NCBI RefSeq assembly: GCF_026015985.1
Contig: NZ_CP110389.1
Coordinates: 5,798,001-5,862,000 of the forward strand
DNA: 64,000 bases
Reading direction: 5' to 3'
Source: Rhodopseudomonas sp. P2A-2r
Lineage (GTDB): Bacteria > Pseudomonadota > Alphaproteobacteria > Rhizobiales > Xanthobacteraceae
Shown one piece after another: positions 45,771 through 56,084 of this stretch. The notes beneath the pieces are model-generated. The model saw only the letters and a program-made list of their open reading frames with translations, did no database searches and was not told the DNA's origin. How positions within the stretch are numbered: position 1 is the first letter of the stretch; each line of letters starts with the position of its first letter. The position numbers and the translations under genes were made by a program.

Positions 45771-45948
45771 TCCCTCCCCGGAGCGCAGCGAAGCTGCGCG
45801 AGGTGGGGAGGGTCGGCCGAGCGAAAGCGGAGGCCGGGGTGGGGGTGCCCCACACTTTGCAATCCATGTTGCAACACCCCCACCCGACCGGGCTTCGCTG
45901 CGCTACGCCCGGCCACCCTCCCCACCGCGAAGACGCGGGAGGAGGGAA
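45771..45948. repeat. intergenic repeat family B, full copy
   Basis: CCTCCCCGGAGCGCAGCG ... GGTGGGGAGGGTCGGCCGAG ... GGCCGGGGTGGGGGTGCC ... CCCCCACCCGACCGGG ... CCACCCTCCCCACCGCGAAG. Between the DUF2927 gene and the convergent ivd gene. Confidence 0.78.
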
Positions 45949-45983
45949 ACGATGGGGCCGCGACAATTGAATTCAGTCTTCCG

Positions 45984-47156
45984 CTAAGCACTCTTGTCGA
46001 ACAGCTCGCGGCCGATCAGCATGCGCCTGATCTCGCTGGTGCCGGCGCCGATCTCGTAGAGCTTTGCGTCGCGCAGCAGCCGGCCCGCCGGATAGTCATT
46101 GATGTAGCCGTTGCCGCCGAGCAGCTGGATCGCATCGAGCGCGCATTGCGTAGCCTTTTCGGCGGCGTAGAGAATGGCGCCGGCGGAATCCTCGCGGGTG
46201 GTCTCGCCGCGGTCGCAGGATTTCGCCACTGCATAGACATAGGCGCGCGAGGCGTTCATCGTCACATACATGTCGGCGACCTTGGCCTGCACCAGCTGAA
46301 ACATGCCGATCGGCTGGCCGAACTGCTTGCGCTCGTGCACATAGGGCATCACCAGATCGAGGCAGGCCTGCATGATCCCCAGCGGTCCCGCGGCCAGCAC
46401 CGAACGCTCGTAGTCGAGGCCCGACATCAGCACGTTGACGCCGCGGCCGACCTCGCCGAGCACGTTCTCTTCGGGCACTTCGCAGTCCTCGAACACCAGC
46501 TCGCCGGTATCGGAGCCGCGCATGCCGAGCTTGTCGAGTTTCTGCGCGGTGGAGAACCCCTTCATGCCCTTCTCGACGATGAAGGCGGTGATGCCGCGTG
46601 AGCCGGCCGCAGGATCGGTCTTGACGTAGACCACCAGCGTCTCGGCGATCGGGCCGTTGGTGATCCACATCTTGTTGCCGTTGATGATGTAGCGATCGCC
46701 CTTCTTCTCGGCGCGCGTTGTCATCGACACCACGTCGGATCCCGCTCCCGGCTCCGACATCGCCAGTGCGCCGACGTGCTCGCCGGAGATCAGCTTCGGC
46801 AGGTACTTGCGCTTCTGCGCATCGGAGCCGTTGCGGCGCAACTGGTTGACGCAGAGGTTGGAATGCGCGCCGTAGGAAAGCCCGACCGAGGCCGAGGCCC
46901 GCGAGATCTCTTCCATGGCGATGCAGTGCTCGAGATAGCCGAGACCGGAGCCGCCATACTCCTCCTCGACTGTGATTCCGTGCAGGCCGAGCGCGCCGAG
47001 CTTCGGCCACAGGTCGCGCGGAAACTGATTGCTCTTGTCGATCTCGTCGGCGCGCGGCGCGATCTCGTTGGCGGAGAAGTCGCGCACGGTTTCGCGGATC
47101 GCGTCGGCGGTCTCACCGAGATCAAAATTGAACATCCTGTGGGCATTGGGAATCAT
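45984..47156 (-). CDS. ivd: isovaleryl-CoA dehydrogenase
   Basis: 390 residues of the acyl-CoA dehydrogenase family. It oxidises isovaleryl-CoA to 3-methylcrotonyl-CoA in leucine breakdown, using FAD. The IVD type is supported by Glu in helix G ([15 protein letters not shown], where the human enzyme also has its base) and by [17 protein letters not shown] at the end. FAD motifs [14 protein letters not shown] and MWITNGP are normal. No other leucine-pathway gene (mccA, mccB, hmgL) is in the window. It is divergent from the P450 operon, 219 bases apart. Confidence 0.92.
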   Translation of the reverse strand: MIPNAHRMFNFDLGETADAIRETVRDFSANEIAPRADEIDKSNQFPRDLWPKLGALGLHGITVEEEYGGSGLGYLEHCIAMEEISRASASVGLSYGAHSNLCVNQLRRNGSDAQKRKYLPKLISGEHVGALAMSEPGAGSDVVSMTTRAEKKGDRYIINGNKMWITNGPIAETLVVYVKTDPAAGSRGITAFIVEKGMKGFSTAQKLDKLGMRGSDTGELVFEDCEVPEENVLGEVGRGVNVLMSGLDYERSVLAAGPLGIMQACLDLVMPYVHERKQFGQPIGMFQLVQAKVADMYVTMNASRAYVYAVAKSCDRGETTREDSAGAILYAAEKATQCALDAIQLLGGNGYINDYPAGRLLRDAKLYEIGAGTSEIRRMLIGRELFDKSA

Positions 47157-47375
47157 CGGGGGCTGCCTCCGCTCGAAAATCGCCTTTGGCGCGCAACGCG
47201 CATGCGTTTCCCTATTGAAGACAGGAAATGCTTCGCCAAATCAATCCCTTCGTTCGGCCGGAATCGCCTTTGCCCGGCCTTGCGCTGTGACCGACAACGG
47301 AGTGTAATTCGGCCAAAATAACGCCGCCGGGATCAGCCACGGTACGCGTCGGGACGAACGAAACAGGAATCGAAA

Positions 47376-48641
47376 ATGCACGGCACCATCGAGAGCGAAA
47401 AGGTCGCACGCCAGCGCATCGCACGCGAGCAGGCCTACGCAACACCGCTGAAGGATTTCCATCCGGGCGCGCCCAAGCTGTTCCAGACCGACACGCTGTG
47501 GCCATGGTTCGAGCGGCTGCGCAAGGAAGAGCCCGTGCATTACTGCACCAATGCGCCGATCGAGCCGTACTGGTCGGTGACCAAATACAACGACATCATG
47601 CATGTCGATACCAATGCCGCCATCTTCTCCTCCGACGTCAAGCACGGCGGCATCGGTATCCGGGACGTGCCGGAAGGCTACGACTGGCCGAGCTTCATTG
47701 CCATGGATGAGCCGCGTCACAGCGCACAGCGCAAGACCGTGTCGCCGATGTTTACGCCCGCTCATCTCGACGAACTGGCCGTGCTCATTCGCGGGCGAGT
47801 CTGCAAGGTGCTCGACGCCCTGCCCCGCAACGAGACCTTCGATTTCGTCGAGCGCGTCTCCATCGAATTGACCACGCAGATGCTGGCGACGCTGTTCGAC
47901 TTCCCGTGGGAAGAACGCCGCAAGCTGACGCGCTGGTCCGACGTGGCGACGGCGCTGCCCAAGAGCGGCGTCGTCTCCTCGGAGCAGGAGCGCCGGCGCG
48001 AAATGGACGAGTGCGCCGCTACTTTCGAGAAGCTGTGGAATGAGCGGGTAAATTCCGAGCCGCGGAATGACCTGATCTCGATGATGGCGCACAGCGACGC
48101 AACGCGGCAGATGGACCCCGACACCCTGATGGGCAACATCATCCTGCTGATCGTCGGCGGCAACGACACCACGCGCAACACCATGACCGGCTCGGTGCTG
48201 GCGCTGAACGAGAACCCCGACCAGTATCAGAAGCTGCGCGACAATCCGGCGCTGATCGACACCATGGTGCCGGAGGTCATTCGCTGGCAGACTCCGCTCG
48301 CGCATATGCGCCGTACCGCACTGGTCGATACCGAACTGGGCGGCAAGACCATCAGAAAGGGCGACCGTGTGGTGATGTGGTACGTCTCCGGCAATCGCGA
48401 CGACGAGATGATCGAGAACCCCAACGACTTCATCATCGACCGCGCCCGTCCGCGCACCCATCTGTCGTTCGGTTTCGGCGTCCACCGCTGCGTCGGCATG
48501 CGGCTGGCCGAGTTGCAGCTGAAGATCGTGTGGGAGGAAATGCTGGAGAGGTTTGCCAATATCGAGGTTGTCGGGGAACCTAAGCGGGTATATTCGAGCT
48601 TCGTCAAAGGCTACGAGTCTTTGCCGGTTCGCATTTCCTGA
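47376..48641 (+). CDS. cytochrome P450, CYP153 family
   Basis: 421 residues. The heme ligand is Cys372 in FGFGVHRCVG, the oxygen-activating helix has IVGGNDTTRN, and ExxR is EVIRWQ. Long stretches such as LATLFDFPW, TRWSDV, RRTAL, VMWYVSGNRD and VKGYESLPVRI follow CYP153 proteins that I know. CYP153 enzymes hydroxylate the terminal methyl group of alkanes, fatty acids and some terpenoids. They need a ferredoxin and ferredoxin reductase, neither of which is encoded nearby. First gene of a co-directional run to 56078. Confidence 0.93.
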   Translation: MHGTIESEKVARQRIAREQAYATPLKDFHPGAPKLFQTDTLWPWFERLRKEEPVHYCTNAPIEPYWSVTKYNDIMHVDTNAAIFSSDVKHGGIGIRDVPEGYDWPSFIAMDEPRHSAQRKTVSPMFTPAHLDELAVLIRGRVCKVLDALPRNETFDFVERVSIELTTQMLATLFDFPWEERRKLTRWSDVATALPKSGVVSSEQERRREMDECAATFEKLWNERVNSEPRNDLISMMAHSDATRQMDPDTLMGNIILLIVGGNDTTRNTMTGSVLALNENPDQYQKLRDNPALIDTMVPEVIRWQTPLAHMRRTALVDTELGGKTIRKGDRVVMWYVSGNRDDEMIENPNDFIIDRARPRTHLSFGFGVHRCVGMRLAELQLKIVWEEMLERFANIEVVGEPKRVYSSFVKGYESLPVRIS

Positions 48642-48673
48642 TTTTTCCCAAATAAGAGAATGTAAATTCCTCG

Positions 48674-49858
48674 ATGAAAAACCAAGCCGCGGAGCAGGAC
48701 GAGTTCCAGGAAAACTATCACGATATCCGCGATGCCGTCGCCAAGCTGTGTGCACAGTTTCCCGGCGAATACTGGCGCAAGCTCGACCGCGACATGGCCT
48801 ACCCCAAGGCCTTCGTCGATGCCCTGACCGAGGCCGGCTACTTGTCGGTGCTGATCCCCGAGGAATATGGCGGCTCCGGGCTGAAAATTTCCGCAGCGGC
48901 TGCAATCCTCGAAGAGATCCAGCGCGCCGGCTGCAACGGCGGCGGCTGCCACGCGCAGATGTACACCATGGGTACGGTGCTGCGGCACGGCTCCGATGCG
49001 CAGAAGGCGCAGTGGCTGCCGAAGATAGCGACCGGCGAAGTCCGGCTGCAGGCGTTTGGCGTCACCGAGCCCACGAGCGGTACCGATACCACATCGCTAA
49101 AAACCTTCGCGAAGAAGGACGCGGACGGCAACTACGTCGTCAACGGCCAGAAGATCTGGACCAGCCGCGCCGAACACTCCGACCTGATGCTGCTCTTGGC
49201 GCGTACCACGCCGAAGGACCAGTCGGCCAAGCGCACCGACGGTCTGTCCGTGTTCCTGGTCGACATGAAGGAAGCCAAGGGCAACGGGCTGGAGATCCGC
49301 CCGATCCGCACCATGATGAACCACGCCACCACCGAGGTGTTCTTCACCGACCTCAAGGTGCCCGCGGCCAATCTGATCGGCGAGGAAGGTAAGGGCTTCC
49401 GCTATATCCTGTCCGGCATGAATGCCGAGCGCATCCTGATCGCCGCCGAGTGCATCGGCGACGCCAAGTGGTTCATCGCCAAGGCGACCGCCTATGCCAA
49501 GGAACGCGTGGTGTTCGGCCGCCCGATCGGCCAGAATCAGGGCATCCAGTTCCCGATCGCCAAGAGCTACGCCGCCATGCGCGCCGCCGAACTCATGGTC
49601 AAGGAAGCCACCCGCAAATACGAAGCGGGTCAGGACTGCGGCGCCGAGGCCAACATGGCCAAGATGCTCGCCGCCGATGCCTCCTGGGAAGCGGCCAACG
49701 CCTGCGTGCAGACCTTCGGCGGCTTCGGCTTTGCCGAGGAATACGACGTCGAGCGCAAATTCCGCGAGACGCGATTGTATCAGGTGGCGCCGATCTCCAC
49801 CAACCTGATCCTGTCCTACGTCGCCGAGCACGTGCTCGGCATGCCGCGCTCGTACTGA
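48674..49858 (+). CDS. acyl-CoA dehydrogenase
   Basis: 394 residues, FAD enzyme that inserts a 2,3 double bond in an acyl-CoA. FAD motifs are AFGVTEPTSGTDTTSL and IWTSRAEHSD. The usual C-terminal base (YEGTxEI) is replaced by YQVAPISTN; the helix G position has Glu (MNAERILIAAE) as in isovaleryl- and long-chain enzymes, so Glu there is the probable base. It starts 32 bases after the P450 stop and precedes a CoA-transferase gene. A branched or cyclic acyl-CoA is likely as substrate. Confidence 0.92.
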   Translation: MKNQAAEQDEFQENYHDIRDAVAKLCAQFPGEYWRKLDRDMAYPKAFVDALTEAGYLSVLIPEEYGGSGLKISAAAAILEEIQRAGCNGGGCHAQMYTMGTVLRHGSDAQKAQWLPKIATGEVRLQAFGVTEPTSGTDTTSLKTFAKKDADGNYVVNGQKIWTSRAEHSDLMLLLARTTPKDQSAKRTDGLSVFLVDMKEAKGNGLEIRPIRTMMNHATTEVFFTDLKVPAANLIGEEGKGFRYILSGMNAERILIAAECIGDAKWFIAKATAYAKERVVFGRPIGQNQGIQFPIAKSYAAMRAAELMVKEATRKYEAGQDCGAEANMAKMLAADASWEAANACVQTFGGFGFAEEYDVERKFRETRLYQVAPISTNLILSYVAEHVLGMPRSY

Positions 49859-49900
49859 CACAACGGCCGAGGCTCCTCTTTCGAAATCCCGGAGTGAACG

Positions 49901-50994
49901 ATGCTGCCGCTTGAAGGACTGACCGTCATCGCCGTCGAACAGGCGGTGGCCGCGCCGTTCTGCAGCTCGCGGCTCGCCGATGCCGGCGCCCATGTGATCA
50001 AGATCGAGCGCCCGGAAGGCGATTTTGCCAGGGGCTACGACCATGCGGCAAAAGGCCAGAGCAGCTACTTCGTCTGGCTGAACCGCGGCAAGGATTCCGT
50101 GGTCATCGACCTCGCCACGCCCGAGGGCCGTCGCTCGCTGGAGGAGCTGATCGCCGCCGCCGACGTGCTGCTGCAGAATCTCAAGCCCGGCTCGATGGAC
50201 AAGCTCGGTTTTACTCTCGAGCGCCTGCGCAAGGACTATCCGCGACTGATCTGCTGCACGATTTCCGGCTATGGCGACGACGGCCCCTATGCCCACCGCA
50301 AGGCCTATGACCTCTTGATCCAGGCCGAAAGCGGGCTGGCCTCGATCACCGGCGGCCCCGAAGGCCCGTCGCGGGTCGGCGTCTCCATCGTCGACGTCGC
50401 CACCGGCGCTGCTGCGCATGCCGCGATCCTCGAAGCGCTGATTGGCCGGGCGATGTCCGGCCAGGGCGCCGACATCCGCATCTCGATGTTCGACGTGATG
50501 GCCGACTGGCTCACCGTGCCGCTGCTCAATGCCGAGGCCGGCAACCCGCCGCAGCGCATGGGCCTCGCACATCCCTCCATCGCGCCCTATGGCGTGTTCC
50601 GCTCCATGGACGGCAAGGACATCCTGATCTCGATCCAGAGCGAACGTGAGTGGAAAGTGCTGTGCGCCAAGGTGCTCGGCGACGCCGCTTGGCCAGCGAC
50701 CCGCGCCTGGTCAACGGCGTCGAGCGCGTGCGCAACCGCGCCTTCACCGACCAGACCGTGAGCGACGCGTTCGGCTCCCTGAGCCGCGACGCGCTGCTGC
50801 AGCGGCTGACCGAGGCCGACATCGCCTTTGCCGAGGTCAACACCATGGCCGATCTCTCCACCCACCCGCATCTGCGCCGCATCACGGTGGCGACGCCGAA
50901 CGGTGACGTCAGCTATCCCGCGCCGGCCGCGATCTTCGTCGACGCGCCGCGTGGATACCGCGCAGTCCCGGCCATCGGCGAAGTGCAGAAGTAA
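49901..50994 (+). pseudogene. CoA-transferase family III, one-base frame break
   Basis: ATG 49901, MLPLEGLTVIAVEQAVAAPF. The catalytic Asp137 is in KAYDLLIQAESG, equivalent to Asp169 of formyl-CoA transferase. The frame breaks near 50689 (GCTTGG): KVLGDAA then LASDPRLVNGVERVRN in another frame. One added base gives 364 residues, the usual length. It would move CoA between acids, probably activating the acid made by the P450 branch. It ends 11 bases before the next gene. The break is likely a sequencing indel. Confidence 0.86.
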
Positions 50995-51005
50995 CGGAGC
51001 AAACC

Positions 51006-51857
51006 ATGGCCGACACACTCGATCTCGATCACCTCCGCAGCTGGATCGGGCGCACCGACGAGGCCTCGGATATTGTCACCGCACAGCTCGTGAAGGGGCT
51101 GCGCGCCACGCTGTTCCTCGACATCGGCAAGCCGCAGCCCGGCGACGCCGCGCCCTTCACCACGCATTGGTGCCTCGCGCAGCCGGTGGCGCCGATGGAC
51201 CAGCTCGGCAGCGATGGCCATCCGGCCCGCGGCGGCTTCCTGCCGCCGGTGCCGCTGCCGCGCCGCATGTGGGCCGGCGGCCAGCTCGAATTTCTCGACA
51301 CGCTCTGCGTCGGCGACGACGTCACGCGCGCGTCAAAAATCCTCGACGTCACGCTGAAGACCGGCTCCACCGGCGCGCTGTGTTTTGTCAGCGTCGAGCA
51401 CCTCATCACCACGCCGCGCGGCCTCGCCATTCGCGAGCGCCAGGACATCGTCTATCGCGACGCGCCGACCAGCATGGCGCCACCGGCGCCGGCACCGAAG
51501 GAGGTGCCCACGGCAAAACACAGCGAAAGGCACTTTGCCGATCCGGTGCTGCTGTTCCGCTACTCCGCTTTGACCTTCAATGGCCACCGCATCCATTACG
51601 ACCGCGACTACGTGACAAAAGTCGAGTTCTATCCCGGCCTGGTGTTTCACGGGCCGATGCAGGCGACCTTGCTGGTGGAATTGTCAGCGAAACTGCACGG
51701 TGGCAAAGCGCCCGCCAAGTTCAGCTACCGCGGCGTGCAGCCGCTGTTCGACGGCGCGGAATTTTCGGTCAATGCCAACGAGACGGCCGAGGGGCTGGAG
51801 GTCTGGACCGCCAACGACAAGGGCGCGCCGACCATGAAGGCGACGGCGAGCTGGTAG
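51006..51857 (+). CDS. MaoC-like / FAS1-type dehydratase
   Basis: 283 residues with two hot-dog folds. The first (about 10-150) is the MaoC_dehydrat_N type with the GGFLPPVPLPRRMWAGGQLEF segment typical of mesaconyl-C4-CoA hydratase-like proteins. The second carries the hydratase motif (FRYSALTFNGHRIHYDRDYV with His/Asp). Such enzymes hydrate 2-enoyl-CoA or mesaconyl/citramalyl-type CoA esters. Co-transcribed with the acyl-CoA dehydrogenase and the CoA-transferase, it would add water to the enoyl product. Confidence 0.88.
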   Translation: MADTLDLDHLRSWIGRTDEASDIVTAQLVKGLRATLFLDIGKPQPGDAAPFTTHWCLAQPVAPMDQLGSDGHPARGGFLPPVPLPRRMWAGGQLEFLDTLCVGDDVTRASKILDVTLKTGSTGALCFVSVEHLITTPRGLAIRERQDIVYRDAPTSMAPPAPAPKEVPTAKHSERHFADPVLLFRYSALTFNGHRIHYDRDYVTKVEFYPGLVFHGPMQATLLVELSAKLHGGKAPAKFSYRGVQPLFDGAEFSVNANETAEGLEVWTANDKGAPTMKATASW

Positions 51858-51865
51858 CCACCGAC

Positions 51866-51990
51866 TGTCGTCGCCCGGCCTGCGCGCAATTGCGCGCCAG
51901 GACCGAGCGACCCAGTATACGCAGGCGGCGGTGAAGAAGCCGCGGCGCCAGCGTCTACTGGATCACCCGCTTTCGCGGGTGATGACGAGG
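51866..51990. repeat. intergenic repeat, GCGGGTGATGACG / GCGCGCAATTGCGCGC type
   Basis: CGTCGCCCGGCCTGCGCGCAAT ... CCAGTATACGC ... GTCTACTGGATCACCCGCTTTCGCGGGTGATGACGA. It is the inverted form of the element at 24127-24246. Lies inside the P450 gene run, before the TTG start of mdlC. Confidence 0.7.
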
Positions 51991-52095
51991 CTGAGATTGC
52001 GGACGATGACAGCCAGAGCATGTTGACTCTTCCGCACTTCCCCTGATTGATCGGGGCCAATCGCTGCGAACCAACGCCGCAAATGGGGAAACACA

Positions 52096-53721
52096 TTGGC
52101 CCGCGACAAAGCAAAACCCGCCCGTAAATCCGTCACCGTCAAGGACGCCACCCTCGACCTGATCCGCGCCTTCGGCATCAAGAAGGTGTTCGGCAATCCC
52201 GGCTCGACCGAACTGCCGTTTCTGTCGGACTGGCCCGACGACATCGACTACGTGCTCGGTCTGCAGGAAGCCTCGGTGATCGGCATGGCCGATGGCTATG
52301 CGCAGGCAACGCGCAATGCCGCCTTCGTCAACCTGCATTCCGCCGCCGGCGTCGGCCATGCGCTTGGCAACATCTACACCGCACATCGCAACCAGACCCC
52401 GATGGTCATCACCGCCGGCCAGCAGGCGCGCAGCATCCTGCCGCTGCAGGCCTTTCTCTATGCCGAACGCGCCTCGGAATTTCCGCGGCCTTATGTGAAA
52501 TACAGCGTCGAGCCGGCGCGCGCCGAGGACGTGCCCGCGGCCATCGCGCGGGCGTATTACGTGGCGATGCAGCCGCCGTGCGGGCCGACCTTCGTCTCGG
52601 TACCGATCGACGACTGGACCCATCCCGCGCAACCCATCGCCGCACGGCGCGTGAGCCGCGAGCTCGGTCCCGATCCCCAGGCGATGCACGAACTGGTCGC
52701 CGCCTTGGCTGGCAGCAAGAAGCCGGCACTGATCGTCGGCCCCGGCATCGACCGCGCCGAGGCCGTCGACCTGATGGTCCAGGTCGCGGAAAAGACCAAG
52801 GCGGCCGTCTGGGTCAGCCCGTTCTCGGCACGCTGCAGCTTTCCGGAACGGCATCCACAGTTCGCCGGCTTCCTGCATGCCTCGCCGGCGCAACTCTCCG
52901 ACGCGCTACGCGACTACGACCTCGTCGTGGTGATCGGCGCGCCGGTGTTTACTTTCCATGTGGAGGGCCACGCGTCGATCTTTGATGGCGGCACCACGCT
53001 GTTCCAGATCACCGATGACACCACCTCGGCCGCGGTGATGCCGGTCGGCACCAGCATCATAGCGACGATGAAGCCAGCACTGACGCTGCTGCTGGACCTG
53101 CTGCCCGCTACCAAACGCACGGCCGCGCCCGGCCGTATCCTGCCGCCCCCGCCCGCGACCGGCGACCCGATCCCGGTCGACTACCTCCTGCACTCGCTGG
53201 CGCAGGCGATGCCCAAGGATGCCATGCTGGTGGAGGAAGCGCCCTCGCATCGTCCGGCGATGCAGAAGTTCATGCCGATGCGCGGCCAGGACAGTTTTTA
53301 CACCATGAGTTCCGGCGGCCTCGGCCACAGCCTGCCGGCCTCCGTCGGCATGGCGCTGGGCTATCCCGGCCGCCGCAGCGTGTGCCTGATCGGCGACGGT
53401 TCGGCGATGTATTCGATCCAGGCGCTATGGACCGCCGTCCAGCGCAAGTTGCCGCTGACCGTGGTGATCATCAATAATTCCGGTTACGGCGCGATGCGCT
53501 CGTTCAGCCAGGTCATGCAGGTGCGGAATGTGCCCGGCCTCGACCTGCCCGGCCTCGATTTCGTCAAGCTTGCCGAAGGAATGGGCTGCAACGCCGTGCG
53601 TGTCAGCAAGGCCACGGAACTCGCGGCAGCGCTCGCGCGCGGCCTGCAGTATGATGGCGTCAGCCTTGTCGAAGTCGTCGTCGACAGCGCCGTGCCCGTG
53701 CTTTATGGACAAAAGCACTGA
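52096..53721 (+). CDS. mdlC: benzoylformate decarboxylase
   Basis: 541 residues from TTG 52096 with GGGGAAA before it. TPP enzyme that turns benzoylformate (or a related 2-keto acid) into aldehyde and CO2. The Pseudomonas BFD features are kept: GNPGSTELPFL (Ser37), Glu58 in the TPP-activating QEASVIG, NLHSAAGVGHALGN with His81, GDGSAMYSIQALWTA for Mg-TPP and the end region VPGLDLPGLDF. It starts 238 bases after the dehydratase with a repeat between, so it may or may not be in the same transcript. Confidence 0.9.
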   Translation: MARDKAKPARKSVTVKDATLDLIRAFGIKKVFGNPGSTELPFLSDWPDDIDYVLGLQEASVIGMADGYAQATRNAAFVNLHSAAGVGHALGNIYTAHRNQTPMVITAGQQARSILPLQAFLYAERASEFPRPYVKYSVEPARAEDVPAAIARAYYVAMQPPCGPTFVSVPIDDWTHPAQPIAARRVSRELGPDPQAMHELVAALAGSKKPALIVGPGIDRAEAVDLMVQVAEKTKAAVWVSPFSARCSFPERHPQFAGFLHASPAQLSDALRDYDLVVVIGAPVFTFHVEGHASIFDGGTTLFQITDDTTSAAVMPVGTSIIATMKPALTLLLDLLPATKRTAAPGRILPPPPATGDPIPVDYLLHSLAQAMPKDAMLVEEAPSHRPAMQKFMPMRGQDSFYTMSSGGLGHSLPASVGMALGYPGRRSVCLIGDGSAMYSIQALWTAVQRKLPLTVVIINNSGYGAMRSFSQVMQVRNVPGLDLPGLDFVKLAEGMGCNAVRVSKATELAAALARGLQYDGVSLVEVVVDSAVPVLYGQKH

Positions 53722-53747
53722 TGTGACAACGCGATAGGACGACCCGC

Positions 53748-56078
53748 ATGACCGACCGGATGAAGGACACCCCGGCCAAGCCGCACAGTTCGCACTGGGG
53801 CGCTTTCTCCGGCGCCTGGAAAGACGGCAAGCTGGTCATCGTTCCGCACCCGATCGATCCCGATCCCAATCCGATTATCCAGAATTTCCCCGAGGCGCTT
53901 CGTCACAAGGCGCGGATCGCCAAGCCGATGGTGCGCCGCGGCTGGCTGGAGAACGGTCCCGGCAAGGATGACCGCCGCGGCCGTGACGAGTTCGTCGAGA
54001 TGGAATGGGACGCGGTGCTCGACCTGCTCGCCGCCGAGCTGAAGCGCGTCAACGACGAGCATGGCGCCAAGGCGGTGTTCGGCGGCTCCTATGGCTGGTC
54101 GAGTGCGGGCCGCTTCCATCATGCCCAGAGCCAGCTGCACCGCTTCCTCAACGTTGCGCTCGGCGGTTATGTGCGCTCGGTGAACAGCTACTCGGCCGGC
54201 GCCTCGATGGTGATCCTGCCGCATGTTCTCGGCAACTACGACGACGTCTCGCGCAAGAACGTCGCTTGGGACGAGATCGTTGCCCACACCGATGTGATTC
54301 TCGCTTTCGGCGGCATGGCGACGAAGAACTCGCGCGTTGCCTCCGGCGGCATCAGCCGCCACACCGAACATCAGGACATGGTCGCGGCCTCCAGGCGCGG
54401 CTGCCGGCTGGTGCTGATCAGCCCGCTGAAGAGCGACCTGCCCGACGAGGTCAACAACGAATGGGTGCCGTTGAAACCGGGCACCGACACGGCCTTGATG
54501 CTGGCGCTGGCACATACTCTGGTGAGCGATAACAGCCACGACCGCGGCTTGCTCGACAGCCACTGCACCGGCTGGCCTGTGTTCGAAGACTATCTGATGG
54601 GCCGCAGCGACGGCCAGCCCAAGGATGCCGCCTGGGCGGCTGGGATCACCGGCGTCAACGCCGACGACATTCGCGCTTTGGCGCGCCGCCTGCCCGGCAA
54701 GCGCGTGCTGGTTACCGTCGCGCATTCGCTGCAGCGCGCCGAACACGGCGAGCAGCCGGTGTGGATGGCTTCGGTGCTGGCGGCCATGCTTGGCCAGCAC
54801 GGGCTGCCCGGCGGCGGTTACAATTACGCGCTCGGCGCCATCGCCAATTACGGTCGCCGCCACAACGCCGTGCCGATCGCCGCCCTGCCGCAGGGCAAGA
54901 ACAACGTCGGCGATTTCATTCCGGTCGCCCGCATCAGCGACATGCTGCTCAATCCGGGCGCGCCGTTCGACTACAATGGCCAGCGCCTCGCTTATCCCGA
55001 TATCAAGCTGGTCTATTGGGCCGGCGGCAACCCGTTCCATCATCATCAGGATCTCAACCGCCTGCGCCGCGCTTTCGCTGCGGTCGATACGCTGGTGGTG
55101 CACGAGATCGCCTGGACCGCGACGGCAAGGCACGCCGACATTGTTCTGCCCTGCACCATGACCCTGGAACGCGAGGACATCGGCGGCGCGCCCACCGATC
55201 CGCTGATGGTGGCGATGCATCGCCTGGCCGAACCGTTCGGCGAGGCCCGTGACGACTATGACATCTTCACCGGACTTGCCGGGCGCCTCGGTTGCAAGGA
55301 CGCCTTCACCGAGGGCCGCACCTCCGGACAATGGCTGCGTCATCTCTACAGCTTCACCCGGGATGGTCTCGCCGCGCGCGGCCTCGAGGCGCCCGACTTC
55401 GATACGTTCTGGGTCCGCGGCGAACTCACGCTACCGCAGCTGCCGCATGACGGCGGCAGCATCCGCGCCTTCCGCAACGATCCGGCCGGCAAACCGTTGG
55501 CCACGGCCAGCGGCAAGATCGAGATCTTCTCGGACAAGATCGCCAGCTTCAACTATGCCGATTGCCCCGGCCATCCCAGCTGGATTGCGCCCGTCGATGT
55601 GATTAGCGAGACGACGCCCCTGCAACTGGTTGCCAACCAGCCCGCCAGCCGTCTGCACAGCCAGTTCGACTTCGGCGGCCACAGTTCAGCGGAGAAGCGC
55701 CGCGGACGCGAAGTGGCGCGCATGAACCCCGCCGATGCCCGCGCGCGCGACATTGCCGACGGCGACATCATCAAGCTGTTCAACGACCGCGGCGCCTGCC
55801 TGGCGGCCGTCGTCGTGACCGACGGCATAATGCCGGGCGTGGTACAGCTGCCGACCGGCGCCTGGTACGATCCGGAAGACATCAATGACGACAAACCGCT
55901 GTGCGTGCACGGCAACCCGAACGTGCTGACCCGCGACGTCGGCACCTCCAGCCTCGCCCAGGGTTGCACCGGCCAGCTCACCACGGTGCAGGTGGAGAAA
56001 TTCATCGGCAACCTGCCGCCGATCCAGGCCTATGACCCGCCGGTGGCGGTTAAGGCGGGGCTGGAAGCGGCGGAGTAG
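53748..56078 (+). CDS. bisC: molybdopterin oxidoreductase of the biotin/DMSO/TMAO sulfoxide reductase type
   Basis: 776 residues. The Mo-bis-MGD fold is clear: WDAVLDLLA, the Ser ligand region GGSYGWSSAGRFHHAQSQLHRFLN, TDVILAFGGMATKNSR, NPFHHHQDLNRLRRAF and a C-terminal molydop-binding domain with NQPASRLHSQ. There is no N-terminal Cys cluster motif, so no [4Fe-4S] centre, which is the BisC/DmsA-like cytoplasmic pattern without TAT signal. Reduces S- or N-oxides such as biotin sulfoxide or methionine sulfoxide. It begins 26 bases after mdlC. Confidence 0.9.
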   Translation: MTDRMKDTPAKPHSSHWGAFSGAWKDGKLVIVPHPIDPDPNPIIQNFPEALRHKARIAKPMVRRGWLENGPGKDDRRGRDEFVEMEWDAVLDLLAAELKRVNDEHGAKAVFGGSYGWSSAGRFHHAQSQLHRFLNVALGGYVRSVNSYSAGASMVILPHVLGNYDDVSRKNVAWDEIVAHTDVILAFGGMATKNSRVASGGISRHTEHQDMVAASRRGCRLVLISPLKSDLPDEVNNEWVPLKPGTDTALMLALAHTLVSDNSHDRGLLDSHCTGWPVFEDYLMGRSDGQPKDAAWAAGITGVNADDIRALARRLPGKRVLVTVAHSLQRAEHGEQPVWMASVLAAMLGQHGLPGGGYNYALGAIANYGRRHNAVPIAALPQGKNNVGDFIPVARISDMLLNPGAPFDYNGQRLAYPDIKLVYWAGGNPFHHHQDLNRLRRAFAAVDTLVVHEIAWTATARHADIVLPCTMTLEREDIGGAPTDPLMVAMHRLAEPFGEARDDYDIFTGLAGRLGCKDAFTEGRTSGQWLRHLYSFTRDGLAARGLEAPDFDTFWVRGELTLPQLPHDGGSIRAFRNDPAGKPLATASGKIEIFSDKIASFNYADCPGHPSWIAPVDVISETTPLQLVANQPASRLHSQFDFGGHSSAEKRRGREVARMNPADARARDIADGDIIKLFNDRGACLAAVVVTDGIMPGVVQLPTGAWYDPEDINDDKPLCVHGNPNVLTRDVGTSSLAQGCTGQLTTVQVEKFIGNLPPIQAYDPPVAVKAGLEAAE

Positions 56079-56084
56079 TTCCTA

